From Sinonovacula constricta (Eukaryota; Mollusca; Bivalvia; Cardiida; Solecurtidae), in contig CM017563.1 of NCBI GenBank assembly GCA_007844125.1, positions 40,040,249 to 40,104,248 of the forward strand: a DNA stretch of 64,000 bases. The letters are read 5' to 3'. Positions 48,101 through 59,190 of the stretch are shown here, in pieces (within the stretch, counting starts at the first letter, position 1; each line of letters opens with the position of its first letter). The position numbers and the translations under genes are program-made. The notes under the pieces were generated by a model. It saw only the letters and a list, made by a program, of their open reading frames with translations. It was not told where the DNA came from and did not search any database.

Positions 48101-50617
48101 GACATTTAAATTTTTTATATGACATAACCCGATATGTCATAAACAAAATCTGAAAAAATCATAACAATATCATAACAAATATAAAATCTATATAAGAAAT
48201 AGCAAATACAATAAACTCGACCCGGAGCACTCCGGGGTTACATAAACGACGTCGAAATCGACGTCGCGTCGACGTCTCACAACCGCAACAAGCGCAAATG
48301 TCATAGGATTTACTACAACTTTTCAATAAAGTCACCCTGACACTGTATACATCTCTGATGCCTGTGAATCCACGCAGAGAACACGTTCCGGTACCAAGTC
48401 TCGTTGAAGTCGGCGATAATCTCGTGCAACGCCTGTCGCAGTTCCGATAGGCCGCTGTAACGGTTACCTCGCAATCTGGACTTCACCTGCAGAGACAATT
48501 GCATAACAGTCATTTTACCACGTGCCTGAGATATCAATAGTTTATATTGACGATTGGCTTGAAAAGTTTAAATACGTAATTTTATATTAATTTTATAGAA
48601 TGAATCAAAAATATTATTTCTGCTATTATCTCGTATTGAAATTTTATGTTATTTTTATTTTTTCATATTAACTGTGGCGTTTAGTTTGCAGTAAACGTAT
48701 TGTCATTTCTGAAACATTTTTAAAATTATATTTTCAACATTTTCTAGTATGGATGTGTTTTAAGTACCTCAGGAAAAATGGAGAAATCCATTGGGGCGAG
48801 GTCGGGACTATACACTACATCTCTAATAGTGCGCCGACGGTCTTCTTTAATGAACGTCTTCACTGACGCCACTGACGTCGGCGTAATAACGGATGGTCTC
48901 CCTGAGCGTGCATCATCGCTTATGTTTGATCTGCCATCCTTGAAGCGTTTAAACCACTTTTAAACAGTAGCTTTCTTCATATCTTTGGTGTGTTGAGCCC
49001 TCTGCTTAGTATTATACGTTTCTGTGGCTGAATATCCTAAATTGAAGCAAAATTTTACTGCCGCTCGCGATTCTTCATTTTCTGGAAGTACCATAATGGA
49101 CGTTGTGTGTGAACGATGCGCGTCACTCAAATGTACATTGAATGCGTTGTATACATCGCATGGCGTCAGAATCAACGTGAAAAAATTTAGTTGACGTCAC
49201 GTCAATAGCAGACAATATTTCGCGGAATTTCGCAAAAAAAAAACAAGGGTCAAAGTCGTGCGGGGTGATACTTACATTGCTTTAAAATTTGGCGTGCTCC
49301 GGGGTAACGTTGGGTGGTGATTATAAATATTCATGAAAATGAAACTAACAGTTCGATTTTAAAAATTTTGGTTAAAATATTTAAAATAAATGGAAAAATA
49401 TTTGTTCAAAATTTAAAGCGCTTATAACGTCATATATAGAAGTTATAGCACCATTCTACGAACTTTCTGATCAACCCTCGTAACGTCGATGACGTCGTTT
49501 GTGTGCGGCGCTGGTCGCTGATATGCTTTATGTAATAATCTGTTATTTATTTACCATTTGGTTTATGCAGATCAAACTTTTCATGATAATCCGTAATACA
49601 TTCATTCATATGTATACATTATTTTGTTGTTGTAATATTACTACAAAATGTGTTATAAGGGCAGTGACAAAACTTTTGGATCATCCCTCGTGTAACATAT
49701 CTCACGTCAACATTAAAAAAAAGCTAATGTCCACTCTCAATAAAGTCTTATATATCAGCTTTGTAACTCCGGAGACATATTTGATTAATTCCACTTAATG
49801 TTATTATTTTTATGTAGTTTTATCCAAAAGCAAAGAAATCAGTACTGATGTATATAATACAGCCATTTAATCAATATGGTAACTATTTAAGGAGATAACG
49901 AATATCATCAACGTACATGATAATTATGAACCGCAAATAAAAATATTTGAACTTTATAAGATAAAAAAGTACCATGTCTGTTTATCTCTACGCCAGTGCA
50001 TAATTAACTGACATTGCTCTGATAACGCTCGTGGTCCACATGTCCTTTGCCTTGCATTTAAAGGGTTATCACTGAAATAAGGGTAGCTGGTGACTGTACA
50101 TTAAGTTTAACCAGGCAACATTGCTATGAAACCACAAACGCCCATTGTGAAGCTTTGCATAAGATAAACAGAAATGACAATACTATTTAGCGTACACGGG
50201 TCAAATAAAAGTTCCATGTACCGTTACAAGTTTTAGTTAAATTATTTTCAACAGCAATGTTGTTTTTATTTGCAAACAATAGGTTTACATCTCTGCCAGG
50301 AATGTCCTTTTTACAATTAAGCAAATTTCGACCAAATAAAATATATTAAGCTGCTATCTACTGTAGACGACCCAAAATATGTCCACTGTCGCCAGGCTCA
50401 TGTGTTTACATGTACATGTGTCTTTTTTATTCTTCAGATTGAGCAATGTAGAATTTAGATGTGGTCGATCGTGTGTACACATTCTCTTAATTTGCAGGAA
50501 AAGCAGTTTAAAAACAAAAATGAACTGTTACCTTCTGATTGGCCAAAATCATAGATCAAGTGAAAATTCATGACTTACCGGCTCCTTTGCTTGACCTTCA
50601 CATAAAGAGCTACATGC
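38686..50617 (-). CDS. TNF ligand-like gene, copy 3 (multi-exon, 5' end not found)
   Basis: Inverted paralogue of copy 1. Exons on the - strand are A 50617-50579, C 46222-46190, D 42394-42155, F 41137-41101, G 40693-40592 and a TNF homology exon 39107-38686. They join in phase into 290 codons plus stop, all open with GT-AG borders. Cassette exon B was not found. Its introns carry a LINE (between C and the C' remnant) and a nested mariner pair (between A and C), so this copy spans 12 kb where copy 1 spans 7 kb. The first exon with a start codon was not found. Intact frames and splice sites, unlike copy 2, suggest a functional gene. Expression would have to be shown. Confidence 0.72.
39318..39430 (+). 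repeat. tRNA-derived SINE fragment
   Basis: GGGCGAGTGGTTTAGTCGCGG resembles a tRNA A box, and TAGGTTCGAGTCACGGTCGGG contains a B box. It lies in the last intron of TNF copy 3 in antisense orientation. Confidence 0.55.
40592..40693 (-). CDS. TNF copy 3, linker exon G
   Basis: 102 nt, phase 1 in and out, acceptor ATTCCAG and donor GTAAAT. It encodes LFSGTKTMCAMK and NIFNANGLGP. Same length as exon G of copy 1. Confidence 0.68.
41101..41137 (-). CDS. TNF copy 3, stalk exon F
   Basis: 37 nt with acceptor TTTTTAG and donor GTAAGA. It encodes SIKRAFDEHYPS, identical to copy 1 over AFDEHYPS. Confidence 0.68.
41190..41395 (-). repeat. Pre-duplication SINE in copy 3
   Basis: Same SINE and same intron position as 8290-8520 in copy 1 and 26840-27045 in copy 2 (shared GGTTCAACCCAG and GCATGTCG-type blocks). 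Confidence 0.65.
42155..42394 (-). CDS. TNF copy 3, transmembrane exon D
   Basis: 240 nt, phase 0, acceptor TTTTCAG and donor GTAAGA. The hydrophobic helix (VMVVLLIVNMILLFSF) and the following WRGKRHIAMEP are identical or nearly so to copy 1. Substitutions lie mainly in the extracellular part (CVPSTEFYNYTCPPS). No stops. Confidence 0.7.
43032..43256 (-). other. Open segment of uncertain nature in copy 3 intron
   Basis: A 74-codon open stretch (AEVVNWFIAVNDSSFSRN near its start) ends just past a possible donor, AAAG before GTAAAC. The matching segment in copy 2 has stops, and in copy 1 it is inverted and also has a stop. It could be a lost exon or a small insertion older than the duplication. 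I do not recognise the protein and see no convincing acceptor. Confidence 0.25.
43511..45865 (-). mobile_element. 5'-truncated, decayed non-LTR retrotransposon (LINE)
   Basis: On the - strand there are broken frames of a LINE open reading frame. From the 5' end, an endonuclease tail lies at about 45.84-45.6 kb (HWHQL block and HNADCDIDHSLVG). A linker follows at 45441-45232, then a reverse transcriptase with HFADDAS (the catalytic ADD box) near 44310-44320. The C-terminal part is at 44287-43907 (TLLYDSEAWT, LRRLLGIAWQDR) and 43800 (GRPALRHKDVCKSDLKSC). Frames shift repeatedly, so it is dead. TNF copy 1 lacks it between 6230 and 6260, which fixes the insertion ends at about 43511 and 45865. 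The clade is not assigned. Confidence 0.8.
46190..46222 (-). CDS. TNF copy 3, cassette exon C
   Basis: 33 nt, phase 0, acceptor ATTTCAG and donor GTGAGT. It encodes EQCLTAKPKNV. Intron sequence after the donor (AGAGAAAGCACGTGCC) matches copy 1 too. Confidence 0.55.
46841..48003 (+). pseudogene. Mariner transposase, broken (outer element)
   Basis: The N-terminal DNA-binding region (YGENSVNRRLVYKWFERS, then RARTGRPATRTD and EEDRRVTIRAL) reaches a stop at 47111-47113. Frames change before the catalytic part, which resumes as HIFIVFFDMEGI and GQSVNTTYYSK up to 47508. A 153-bp insert with GTAAGT at its start and AG at its end follows. The C-terminal part starts LTRDLLTALRKKR and contains the catalytic HHDNATPHTA and YSPDSPCDFALFP, and ends at a stop at 48001-48003. 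Between HDN and the final catalytic aspartate there are 33 residues where D34D mariners have 34, so one residue is missing. It is not functional. Confidence 0.8.
48043..49480 (-). mobile_element. Second mariner element nested in the first
   Basis: Ends form a 40-bp inverted repeat (GAGGGTTGATCAGAAAGTT...) with a single mismatch and are flanked by TA on both sides (48041-48042 and 49481-49482). It lies in the 3' UTR of the outer element. Its transposase on the - strand is defective. The near-identical ends suggest a fairly recent insertion. Confidence 0.9.
48310..49175 (-). pseudogene. Mariner transposase of nested element, internally deleted
   Basis: The - strand reading opens with the N-terminal helix-turn-helix region (ENEESRAAVKFCFNLGYSA), hits a TAA at 48960-48962 and continues in frame (KWFKRFKDGRS, RSGRPSVI, KEDRRRTIRDV). 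It then jumps directly to the third catalytic motif (YSPDLAPMDFSIFPE). The middle of the domain, with the first two catalytic aspartates, is missing. A 281-bp GT-AG interval (48767-48487) separates this from the C terminus (KSRLRGNRYSG to DFIEKL). It cannot encode an active transposase. Confidence 0.75.
50579..50617 (-). CDS. TNF copy 3, cassette exon A
   Basis: 39 nt, phase 0, acceptor TTTGCAG and donor GTAAGT. It encodes ACSSLCEGQAKEP. Upstream intron (TGTTAATGTGTATTTTGCAG) matches copy 1 closely. Confidence 0.58.
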
Positions 50618-50949
50618 CTGCAAAATACACATTAACACACTATCATTATAATCTGCTAATTATCGCAGACAGGCAGAGAAAATGACACAGATTGTGCAAC
50701 GTCGCAAATCTGCTTTCTGCCGTTTTACACTGAATTGTCGGCGAAAAGAAGATTGTACATGGATACAAATCATGAATAAGTATATAAAGTGCTTATACAT
50801 ATGACCAGTTCTATCATTCACGAGGACACGATCAAATACAATTGCACTGTTGGTATTTATTATCACAAATGGTTCTAATTCTATATACTTAACCTGTATG
50901 TGGTTTGACATGTTATCGGTGTACTTATTTAAAATGCAGTGTATTACAT

Positions 50950-51980
50950 TAATTTAAATACGTATGATAAACAATTATAAATAAATTATAAAAACAGCAT
51001 AAATAAAGTATCATTCCGGTTTTTTAAACATGTGTATTGTAAGTTACGCCGATAATGTTATCCCCGCTCCAATTGTTTAAGATGACAGCAATGTAATTCA
51101 TAGTTAATAAAATGCCCGGTTCATTTTTTAAAATTCTAGATGATAGTGAATGGTAATTCTAGCGCCCTTTTTAATATATAAACCATAAAGCAAGTAGATA
51201 GCATCTAAAAATTTAGATATCTAAATATAACATCCCGTAGAGAGTGATAGCACGGTATGTTCATCCGAGACAGGTACTGTCAACCGAGGCATTAACTTGT
51301 CAAAGATGAACACTTCGTTCTGTCAACCTCTGAGGGATGAAATATTCATTTCATTATACGAAACATCACAATCAAATCAACCAAATCTATTTTTTATTTA
51401 ATCTATAGTATGGATCCTAAAATCCCGTTACAGTTTCTTTTTTTCCATGGAAATGAAATTGCACAGTATAATTCAACATATGCGACGTTATATGGTAATA
51501 ACCACAATTCGCACCATGACTAGAAAAGTGAACTATCTGCGGCTTCATATTCTTAATTTGTGCCACTGTGTTGGATGTCAGGTCTATGGTCGTTTGGTTT
51601 GATTCATGTGTTTGATGTGTTTGTAAGTTCAAATCAGCATTCCTGTTTCAAAGCTACCTCCATTGATGGTGAAACCCCGGTTGCGGCCGTTTTAGCCATA
51701 AGATAACTGTCGCACATTTCAGTCATAGCGGATTATGGAGTGAGTGTATGTGACAATTGTATAAAGCAAATTCACGTGAGGTATAAAAATATACATACAC
51801 AAAAAGACATTGATTAACGCTTCGGTTTACATTACTTGTCAGACAACAAGTGACAAACGTTTTATTTTGTATTTGAAACGCAACACCAACCTTCATGTAG
51901 AAGTAGCGGCAAGCACACAATCAAACGGGGTATTTATTTTAGCTCCTACTCAGAAACCATTTGTAAACGTAACTCTGAGT
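50950..51980. other. Intergenic DNA, nothing recognised
   Basis: Similarity to TNF copies 1 and 2 fades near 50.9 kb. No first exon for copy 3 was recognised here. Small minus-strand frames (51417-51632, 51723-51920) have no domain. Confidence 0.4.
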
Positions 51981-51984
51981 TAAC

Positions 51985-52120
51985 TTATGAACCGATTACC
52001 TTTCTTTTCCCGTTTTTTCTTTTTGTGTGTTATGTCTCTTCTCTGTTTGCCTTTGTCTAGAGGTGGATTAAATCTAAATATCTGTAGAAATTAGCGACTT
52101 TTCTGATTACCTATTCATAA
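51985..52120 (+). mobile_element. Penelope-like terminal fragment
   Basis: Matches the last part of the 12.2-12.86 kb repeat (GTGTGTTATGTCTCTTCTCTG, TTTGCCTTTGTCTA and the terminal block). Confidence 0.5.
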
Positions 52121-52649
52121 TCACAAAAGTGTTATATGTGCAGTGTGGCGGTGGTAAAAAATCTCCCCGTGCACGTGATCTATGTTGTCATCCAAATTCA
52201 TTCGATTCTTTCGTATATTTTATCTTGACATACCTTGGACTTAGGTTTATTTTACTTGAAATAAAACAACCATGAACAGACTACTACAACCAAACATTAA
52301 TAGTTCACCCTTACAATTGCATAATGTGTCTACTGTGCATTTGTGTAATGGTGCTGATGATGTTTTTTTCTAGAAGAGTCAATGTCAAAAATTCACCAAT
52401 TAAATGATACCCGTCTTCCGGGGTTTATATTTCTAATTCGAGTAATTTATTTCTTCGGCAGTCATGCATTGTACGTAACGTTTCTAGTAATAATGAAAAA
52501 CATTCCCCTGCACAAATGCAGAGTGGATAATTTGTACTTTAATATCTAATTAATTATAAAAGATGTAGTGCATGTAGATTCCTTAACTATAACTCCACTG
52601 TCAAGTCTACTGTAAATGGCCGTACATTTAACATCTAACATTTCCCTAC

Positions 52650-54530
52650 CTTGTGATGTCGATTGTTAAAGTAACAACGTAATTTATGTAATACAAAAAC
52701 CATCCTAACTGTAAACTGCAGTACGTTGGACAAACGGAACGGGCGCTTAAAATTAGATTTCGAGAACATTCATATAAACTCCGTAACGCTCGTCGTTTTA
52801 AGAACTTCCTTTATAATTCTTTCTAACTACTGGATATTCTTTAAAATATGTGAACATACAACCTTTGCAAAAAAAATGTTTTCGATGACGATGTTTCTAA
52901 AGGATTTAAATTACAGGCCAGATACAGTGACGAGCTTGACTGGATTAAAAAAAAAATCCAGACTTCATTTCCACTCGACCTTAATGACAATATTTATCAG
53001 GCGGGCAATATCTCTAAAATCCGAACATTGACATCTAAAGTATTCTATCCTTATGCAAACGCAAACGCCGATCTCATGGAATTAGACAAAAATCGTAATC
53101 TTAAACGCAGATGTAGAAAAAAATGTTTCTATTCAAGATCTGAACACACTTCATATTCGATCTGGTACTCAAGCCTTATTTTGTACAGTTACAAATCTAC
53201 CTTTGAAATCACTAGTTACTTTGATCAGTGAAGAAGATAAAATATATTTACGTACTCATCCTTAATATGAGGTTGCCTCCATCATTCAAAACTAAGCTAC
53301 CCTCGCTTTAAGACCGAATATTGATAAACAGCCCAACACAAACGACATTTCATGAAAATCAAATACATTAATAAAGGGATTGATTTTATCGACTTACCTA
53401 GTATCTTTTGGGACACAAATATCGTGAATAAAATCCTCAGTTACTTCGAAAACAAAGAATACCCAATGATTTATCATAAGTAAAAAAACAAACAGTGGAG
53501 GTCTTATTTTTAATTACAACCATAATGTAACAAACCTTAACCTAAATGCTGCTTCTCAAAGTTCTTGTAACTGTTCAACTTCACCTTTCTGTTATTAATC
53601 TTCTGGTCATATCATTACTGGGGATTTAAACATAATCGATGACTATAAATTAAGAAAAGGGTCTAACTCTTAAAGGGTCCAAAATATCGCCTGCCAGAAG
53701 AAATAGATTTTCACCTTTATTGCAAAGAAATACCTGATGCAAATAATATGTTTGCTGATTGCTGTTGTAAAAGAGAAAACATGGATACAACAGCACTCAA
53801 TACTTTGAAAAAGTCATTTTTAAGATAATAAAACATGCGTTAAAGTCTACCGCTCCATCCTTCTAGTTAACCTGAGAAGCCTTTTTACCACTTAAAACAC
53901 CTAAACAATCCTTTCAGAATATTTACGATAAAGGCATAAGCCATCCTGCATGTTATGGATTGTTTTATACAAATTAAAGCAAATCAAGGGTCTCAATAGC
54001 TTTTCTGACCACTTGAATTATCAGAAAATGTATTGCCGATGGCTACAACCCGGAAATCCATCGTTGTTCTGCATTGTTTGCAATTGACCCTTTTACAGTC
54101 AAGAACTTGCATTGCTTTTTAATTACACGATGACCTGACAGGTGAAAACAGTGACTTAAAGCCGTAATTTGACAGTCACTGTTGGATTTCCTGTCTCTTC
54201 ATCTCTCCAGTCGTGGCCTATATATGTGAGACAATGATGCCATGGCTTTTTATATGTTATTTTAAAACTGATAGCCTATAAGCTCTTAACAATACTACAT
54301 TTCATTTTGTTGGTTTGGGATGTTTTCTAAAATTCGAAGATTTCTTTTGTATTCGTTACATTTCACGTTTGACACTTTTGCCATAGGAGGTCATGGCATT
54401 TAATGACGCCATTAAATTGTTATTATTATATATCAGCGCCTTGGCTGTTTTATTTCTAACTATTCTCTCATTTGGATGCTTTAGGTTACCGATGCTTTTA
54501 CATGTATCTAAGTTCCAATGGCACCCAACA
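52650..54530 (+). mobile_element. Penelope-like retroelement remnant with GIY-YIG endonuclease
   Basis: At 52710-52800 the frame reads CKLQYVGQTERALKIRF, then EHSYKLRN: the YVGQT and R-x-x-x-H pattern of GIY-YIG nucleases as found in Penelope-like elements. Downstream, broken frames on the same strand keep NIYQAGNISK (about 52990), CKRKRRSHG (53055), KYINKGIDFIDLPSIFW (53360), GPKYRLPEEIDFH (53680) and CCCKRENMDTTAL (53760). No reverse transcriptase block is recognisable before decay into a 3' tail (54240-54530) shared with 12.2-12.5 kb. The endonuclease precedes the rest of the protein, as in the domain-permuted Hydra/Naiad type. Many stops and shifts: dead. Confidence 0.7.
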
Positions 54531-54880
54531 AATTCATGAAGGTGTGGGAGGTCCTAAGGAATAACACCACATTCTTCGTTGGGTTTTCATCTGGAACAGA
54601 TTTGGTATATCTGAAGCTTTCCAAACAAAATAGCGGTTGATCGAAGGTAACTATAGCTGGCATGTTGTGTTTTGACGCCAAATTGCACAGGTAATCCAGG
54701 GTAGACAAGGTGCAGGTTTTGTCTGCTGGATTCATGTCAATCATTGGAAGAAACGTTACCAAGGACCTGGGTGCTCAAATCCTTGTACAGTTAATGCATC
54801 ATGCCTTGCCAAATAGATGTGCACTGGTGGAAGGGAAAGGACATATCCCACAAAACAGTGCGGTCACAGGTGAATAAGAA
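54508..54880 (-). pseudogene. Remnant of an unknown invertebrate ORF
   Basis: An 84-codon minus-strand frame (54762-54508) contains MIDMNPADKTC, YLCNLASKHN, AIVTFDQPLF and a final FMNLLGAIG. The pattern resembles a protein fragment seen repeatedly in mollusc and cnidarian gene models, but I cannot name it. Upstream the frame has stops (to about 54870), so it is a fragment and not a gene. Confidence 0.4.
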
Positions 54881-54899
54881 TGAAAGAAACTGAAATTCA

Positions 54900-57800
54900 A
54901 TGCTGCTTTGGACATGTTTTGCAAAGCGGTAAACTATTATATCAATCTTTGTCAGTTCAACAAGTTTCAAGTCAGCTATTTTTTGCCTCGAAATTATGTG
55001 ACTATTTTGTAACTAACTTGATTACCCGAGTTAGTGGCAGCTACTATTCCCACCCAGGGAAACACATAATTATGGCATTGCCATTGTTAGAAATAGAAAA
55101 ATTAAGTTTAATCAGATGGTATATAGGACAGATAATTTTCGGTAGCAGTCATTTTTAGCCACCATTTTATAAACTTTCACGTGATCCTTTTCTGTCCAAC
55201 TTCTGATATATTCTTAGGTAAGTCTTATAGAACAAGAAGTAACCAAGAAATTGGGGGTAGGTGTGTTTTTGGCGCCATAGTGACCCTACTATATTTACAT
55301 ATTCTCTAACAACAGACTATTTATGTGATTAAACTTCTTAAGCAACTATACTGTACTGTGGCGTAACTTGGCTCCATAGTAGAACGCAACATCCCATGAT
55401 TACGATTTTATTAGTGAAAGTTACATTTAACAATCGAACAACAGTAAGGCGCGAATACCTCTCTCTAACGCGTCCAAATCAACTGTCCTCTTTCGAGCTC
55501 GTCTCAATTCCATCCTCCTCTCCCATTCTGCACTTCTAATATATGTAGTCTAACTAATACTCATATGAACTGAGCTCGCATAAATTTTTGACAATCGTGT
55601 CGTTTCTACACTGCACAACTCACGCTTCCAACCTATATATTTTGACGTATGCGTCAATCGCGGTCCTGAATTGTGCCTATTTATTGCCATGTTACTAATT
55701 TTCCGTGCGTCATAGTATATTTCCTTATCAGGATTATTAATCATATCATTCTTTGTTCTACCCTAAGCGGCACGATGTTTTAACTAACAAATTAGTATTT
55801 AACTAACCAATTATTATTAACTGAAAACTAATTAGTATGATCATATTACAGTACAGTACTTACTTAAAGAAAACAAATACTACTAATAGAAATTCACCTG
55901 TATGTTATCCTCTTCGACGGAACGTATTACGTTTGCCATGTTTCACTTTAAAAATGATTAAGTTAAAACTTGATCCGCGTGTTACAAGCCTTAGTAAGGT
56001 ATGACAAGACCACCGATGCCTCGTAGGAGGGATAGTTCATGTCGTCGTGCTGTATCATCAATCTATAAATAGCTCAACTTTAAGTTTGATTGGTTGCGTT
56101 TATCACTAACTATGTATTATCAACTATATACGAGCGTATTTGCCTTTCCTGCCTGCTTTAAAAAAAGTTATTAACGCGAAGCTTATACATTTTAATGATA
56201 AAAAGAAATAAACCAGTATCTCTCATTTTCTACCATGTTTGTGTAAAGGTTACAGGCACACACAAATAAATAAAAAATATTTAAAAATGAATAATAAAAA
56301 TAATCCCGAATTAGGACCCGTCTATTATCAGGGCTATGTTATGCAAAACAGACTTTCCCCATGTGCAAATTTAGGTCAGCATTCCGTATATAGGCGTCGT
56401 GCACCAGCGCGTTGCCAATGACAGGGGACATTCGTATCTAGTATCTGTCTACCGCAGATCAGATGTCACAGTATCTCGACTAAATAAATAATGAGATATC
56501 TTATTAATCTCGATGTATGTATGTATTATACGTAAGTATAACTTAGCATTAGTGTACATTTATATAAGACGTAATATAAGACAAAATATGTAGTTTATGT
56601 TTATAAAATTCTATAAATTATCGTATGTTAGTGACTTTTTGGTAAATTTTACAGCAATGTACAATCTTTACTTTTAAAAGAGGGGTGTTAACATAATTAC
56701 ATAATCACCTGCTCTAATGTGTTGTTTAAATGATTTACCACTTATTAATTATGACATTTTTCGTTTTTACTTGCTCAAGGTGTTAAACATACACCGCCGA
56801 AACAGCGCTTTTCAGTGCATTAATTGTTACATCGCACCGCCAAAATTATGGTGTCACTATCTATGTTCATCTATTATTGGTGAAGGAAGGCACCAGACTT
56901 ATGTCTGGGTAAAATCACTGCGCTTTAAACCATACTGAAGTCATGCTAAATTTAGGTAAGATGCCACTAAATAAATGTGTTCTATATTATACAGCAACTC
57001 GCGAAACTTTGAAAGCACATAATTGCGCCATGACCAAGCTATAATTAAACGCCATAACCATACTTGGTGAAAAGAGCTATCAGAAAAACCTGAAACAGTC
57101 AACTTTGGTTAAGTGTAAGAAACTTTTGCTTCCTCTTCCCTAAGCTGGAGAAAGAGTATCCTCGGCAAAAGGCAGCCAAACCTAAAGGCAAGAACACACT
57201 ACATTATTAAACAAGAATGGACATGAATGGGAGATTTCCAAAGTCGCCACACATGAAATAGTGTTACAAGTAAATGTAACAGAAAACAGGGTATGTCGGA
57301 TTCTTTTAATGACAGACCTTTTAGGATCAAAATATACTGAACGTTTATTGTTATCTGTCTCTCTCCTAGTGTTTGCTTTACTACAGATCGAGTAAGTGCA
57401 CTCTTGATAGTATTTGGCAGTTAGAGGTTACTTAATTTGTAAACAAGTGTTCCTAATATAGGTAGATATTCTGAAACTATAAAAAGGAGATACTGTTTTC
57501 TCGTGTGCATGTGTGTGCTTATGATTAGATTTATAATAAAGAAAAGCGTTTTCTTATATTTACATTAAGTTTACGTGTTGTCAGAATTGATTCATTAGAA
57601 AGATTACAACAAAACTTAAAAACTGAACTGTTAAAGCTAAGAAATAATGGTAACAATATGCAAATGTCGCTGACTATGTTGCATGTTTACCTCAGAAGCA
57701 GTTTATTACACTGCAGCATAAGTTACATGTTATAGTAAAAATTAGAAGCACAATTAAAGAAAGAACCAAGGAAAGCAGATATTACAGATAAGAAAGACGT

Positions 57801-58080
57801 TCATAGTATTTCGTGATTTATTATTATGGTTTTCTGTTAAATAGCGAAAATGCCGAATACATATTGTCTCAAATCGTCGACTTGAAATAATACCAGGACA
57901 ATGCCACAGACTAACAATCTCTGATTGCTGTATTGTGCTTCAAGGCAGAATATCTATCTGTTACTCTACTTTCTTGTTTGTTGTCTATTACATATTTGTG
58001 TAATTGCAAGCTGCACTGTTCATCTCAGCATCCCGGTTTCTTCTTTGAAACAATATCTGGCCAAACATTCCTATTAATCA
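54900..58080. other. AT-rich DNA, no gene recognised
   Basis: Small frames (54880-55158, 56717-56938 and others) carry no domain. One dispersed repeat at 56310-56420 matches 28130-28250. Confidence 0.4.
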
Positions 58081-58170
58081 TGATGCCTTGATGGTGATGA
58101 TAATGATGATGATGATGCTGATAATGATGATGAGGCTGATTATGATCATTATGATGCTGATGATTAAATG
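58081..58170. repeat. (GAT)n-like trinucleotide repeat
   Basis: Interrupted GATGAT and GATGCT units over about 85 bp. Confidence 0.85.
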
Positions 58171-58287
58171 AGGTACATATGTTTCTTTTTGTTGCGATAA
58201 ACATTTAAGAAGTGCTTTAATTGAAAAATAGTATTAAAACCTTTAGAGTTAACAGCAAAGGAAATTGAAAGCTTCACATATGCCGTC

Positions 58288-58397
<110 letters not shown>

Positions 58398-58399
58398 GC

Positions 58400-59190
58400 T
58401 ATTTAGTAACAAAGTCTATTCGCCTTAAAATATAAATTTTCCATAACGCGCATTTCACGTTAGTTGCAACTGAGCTAAACCGTGTGATGTCATGTGATAT
58501 CTATAAACACATATATAATGCATACATATATTTCGTATGCAATATATATTTGATTAAGCCATGTCTGCGTAATGTAAACAATATCTGGATTTTCTAAATT
58601 TAACAATTGTTGGAGTTCTGTTTTTTGATCACTAATGATAAGCATATACGGCGAAGGAGTTTCAGTTTCAAAATGATTTTGTTTCAACCCTGATATTTTT
58701 GGTGTTGTTTGGTGGATTTTTACCTCTGGAAGGAATGAAAAGCTGTTTTGAATTAAAGATGAGAGTAGACTAGAGGCATGGGGTACATAGACATTGTTAC
58801 ACAGGGACCATGTACATTGGAAGGAAAGGTCTCGTTGACAAGACTGTTTGTACCATGTATTGCTAATTCTTTGACAGACAGCCTAAGGGGAACCATTTCT
58901 CACAAATGTCTCAGCTCACTGCTGGTTCAGTATCAAAGAACTCGGAGCTGCAGCTCCCACAGCGGAAATATGGTCCAGGATTTGGTTCCACATTACATGA
59001 GATGGATAGTAGTAAGAGAGTTATGTATAATATGACATACAATGGTAATTACGGCGCGTAATTGTGATTAATGAAAGCATTGACACACTACTGACATAAG
59101 CAGGGTCCGAGTTATTGTGATTTGCATTTTCAAAATTGTTAAACTGAGCAATTCGTGCATGGGAGTCCCGCTGACGTTATAGGCAATGAC
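58400..59190. other. Flank of the Copia element, nothing recognised
   Basis: No gene recognised. The last five bases (59186-59190, ATGAC) should be one target-site duplicate of the Copia insertion. The partner lies outside the window. Confidence 0.4.

Larger units (their letters stand above)
46444..49690 (+). mobile_element. Mariner-type DNA transposon (outer), interrupted by a second one
   Basis: Terminal inverted repeats of about 28 bp start CGAGGGATGATCCAAA on the left and end TTTTGGATCATCCCTCG on the right. The left flank is TA, the expected mariner target, and the right flank reads TG, probably a mutated TA. The paralogous site in copy 1 (near 5655, ATATACATTAAC) is empty. Inside are a broken mariner transposase (about 46.84-48.0 kb, +) and a second mariner in the 3' UTR (48043-49480). 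Confidence 0.85.
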
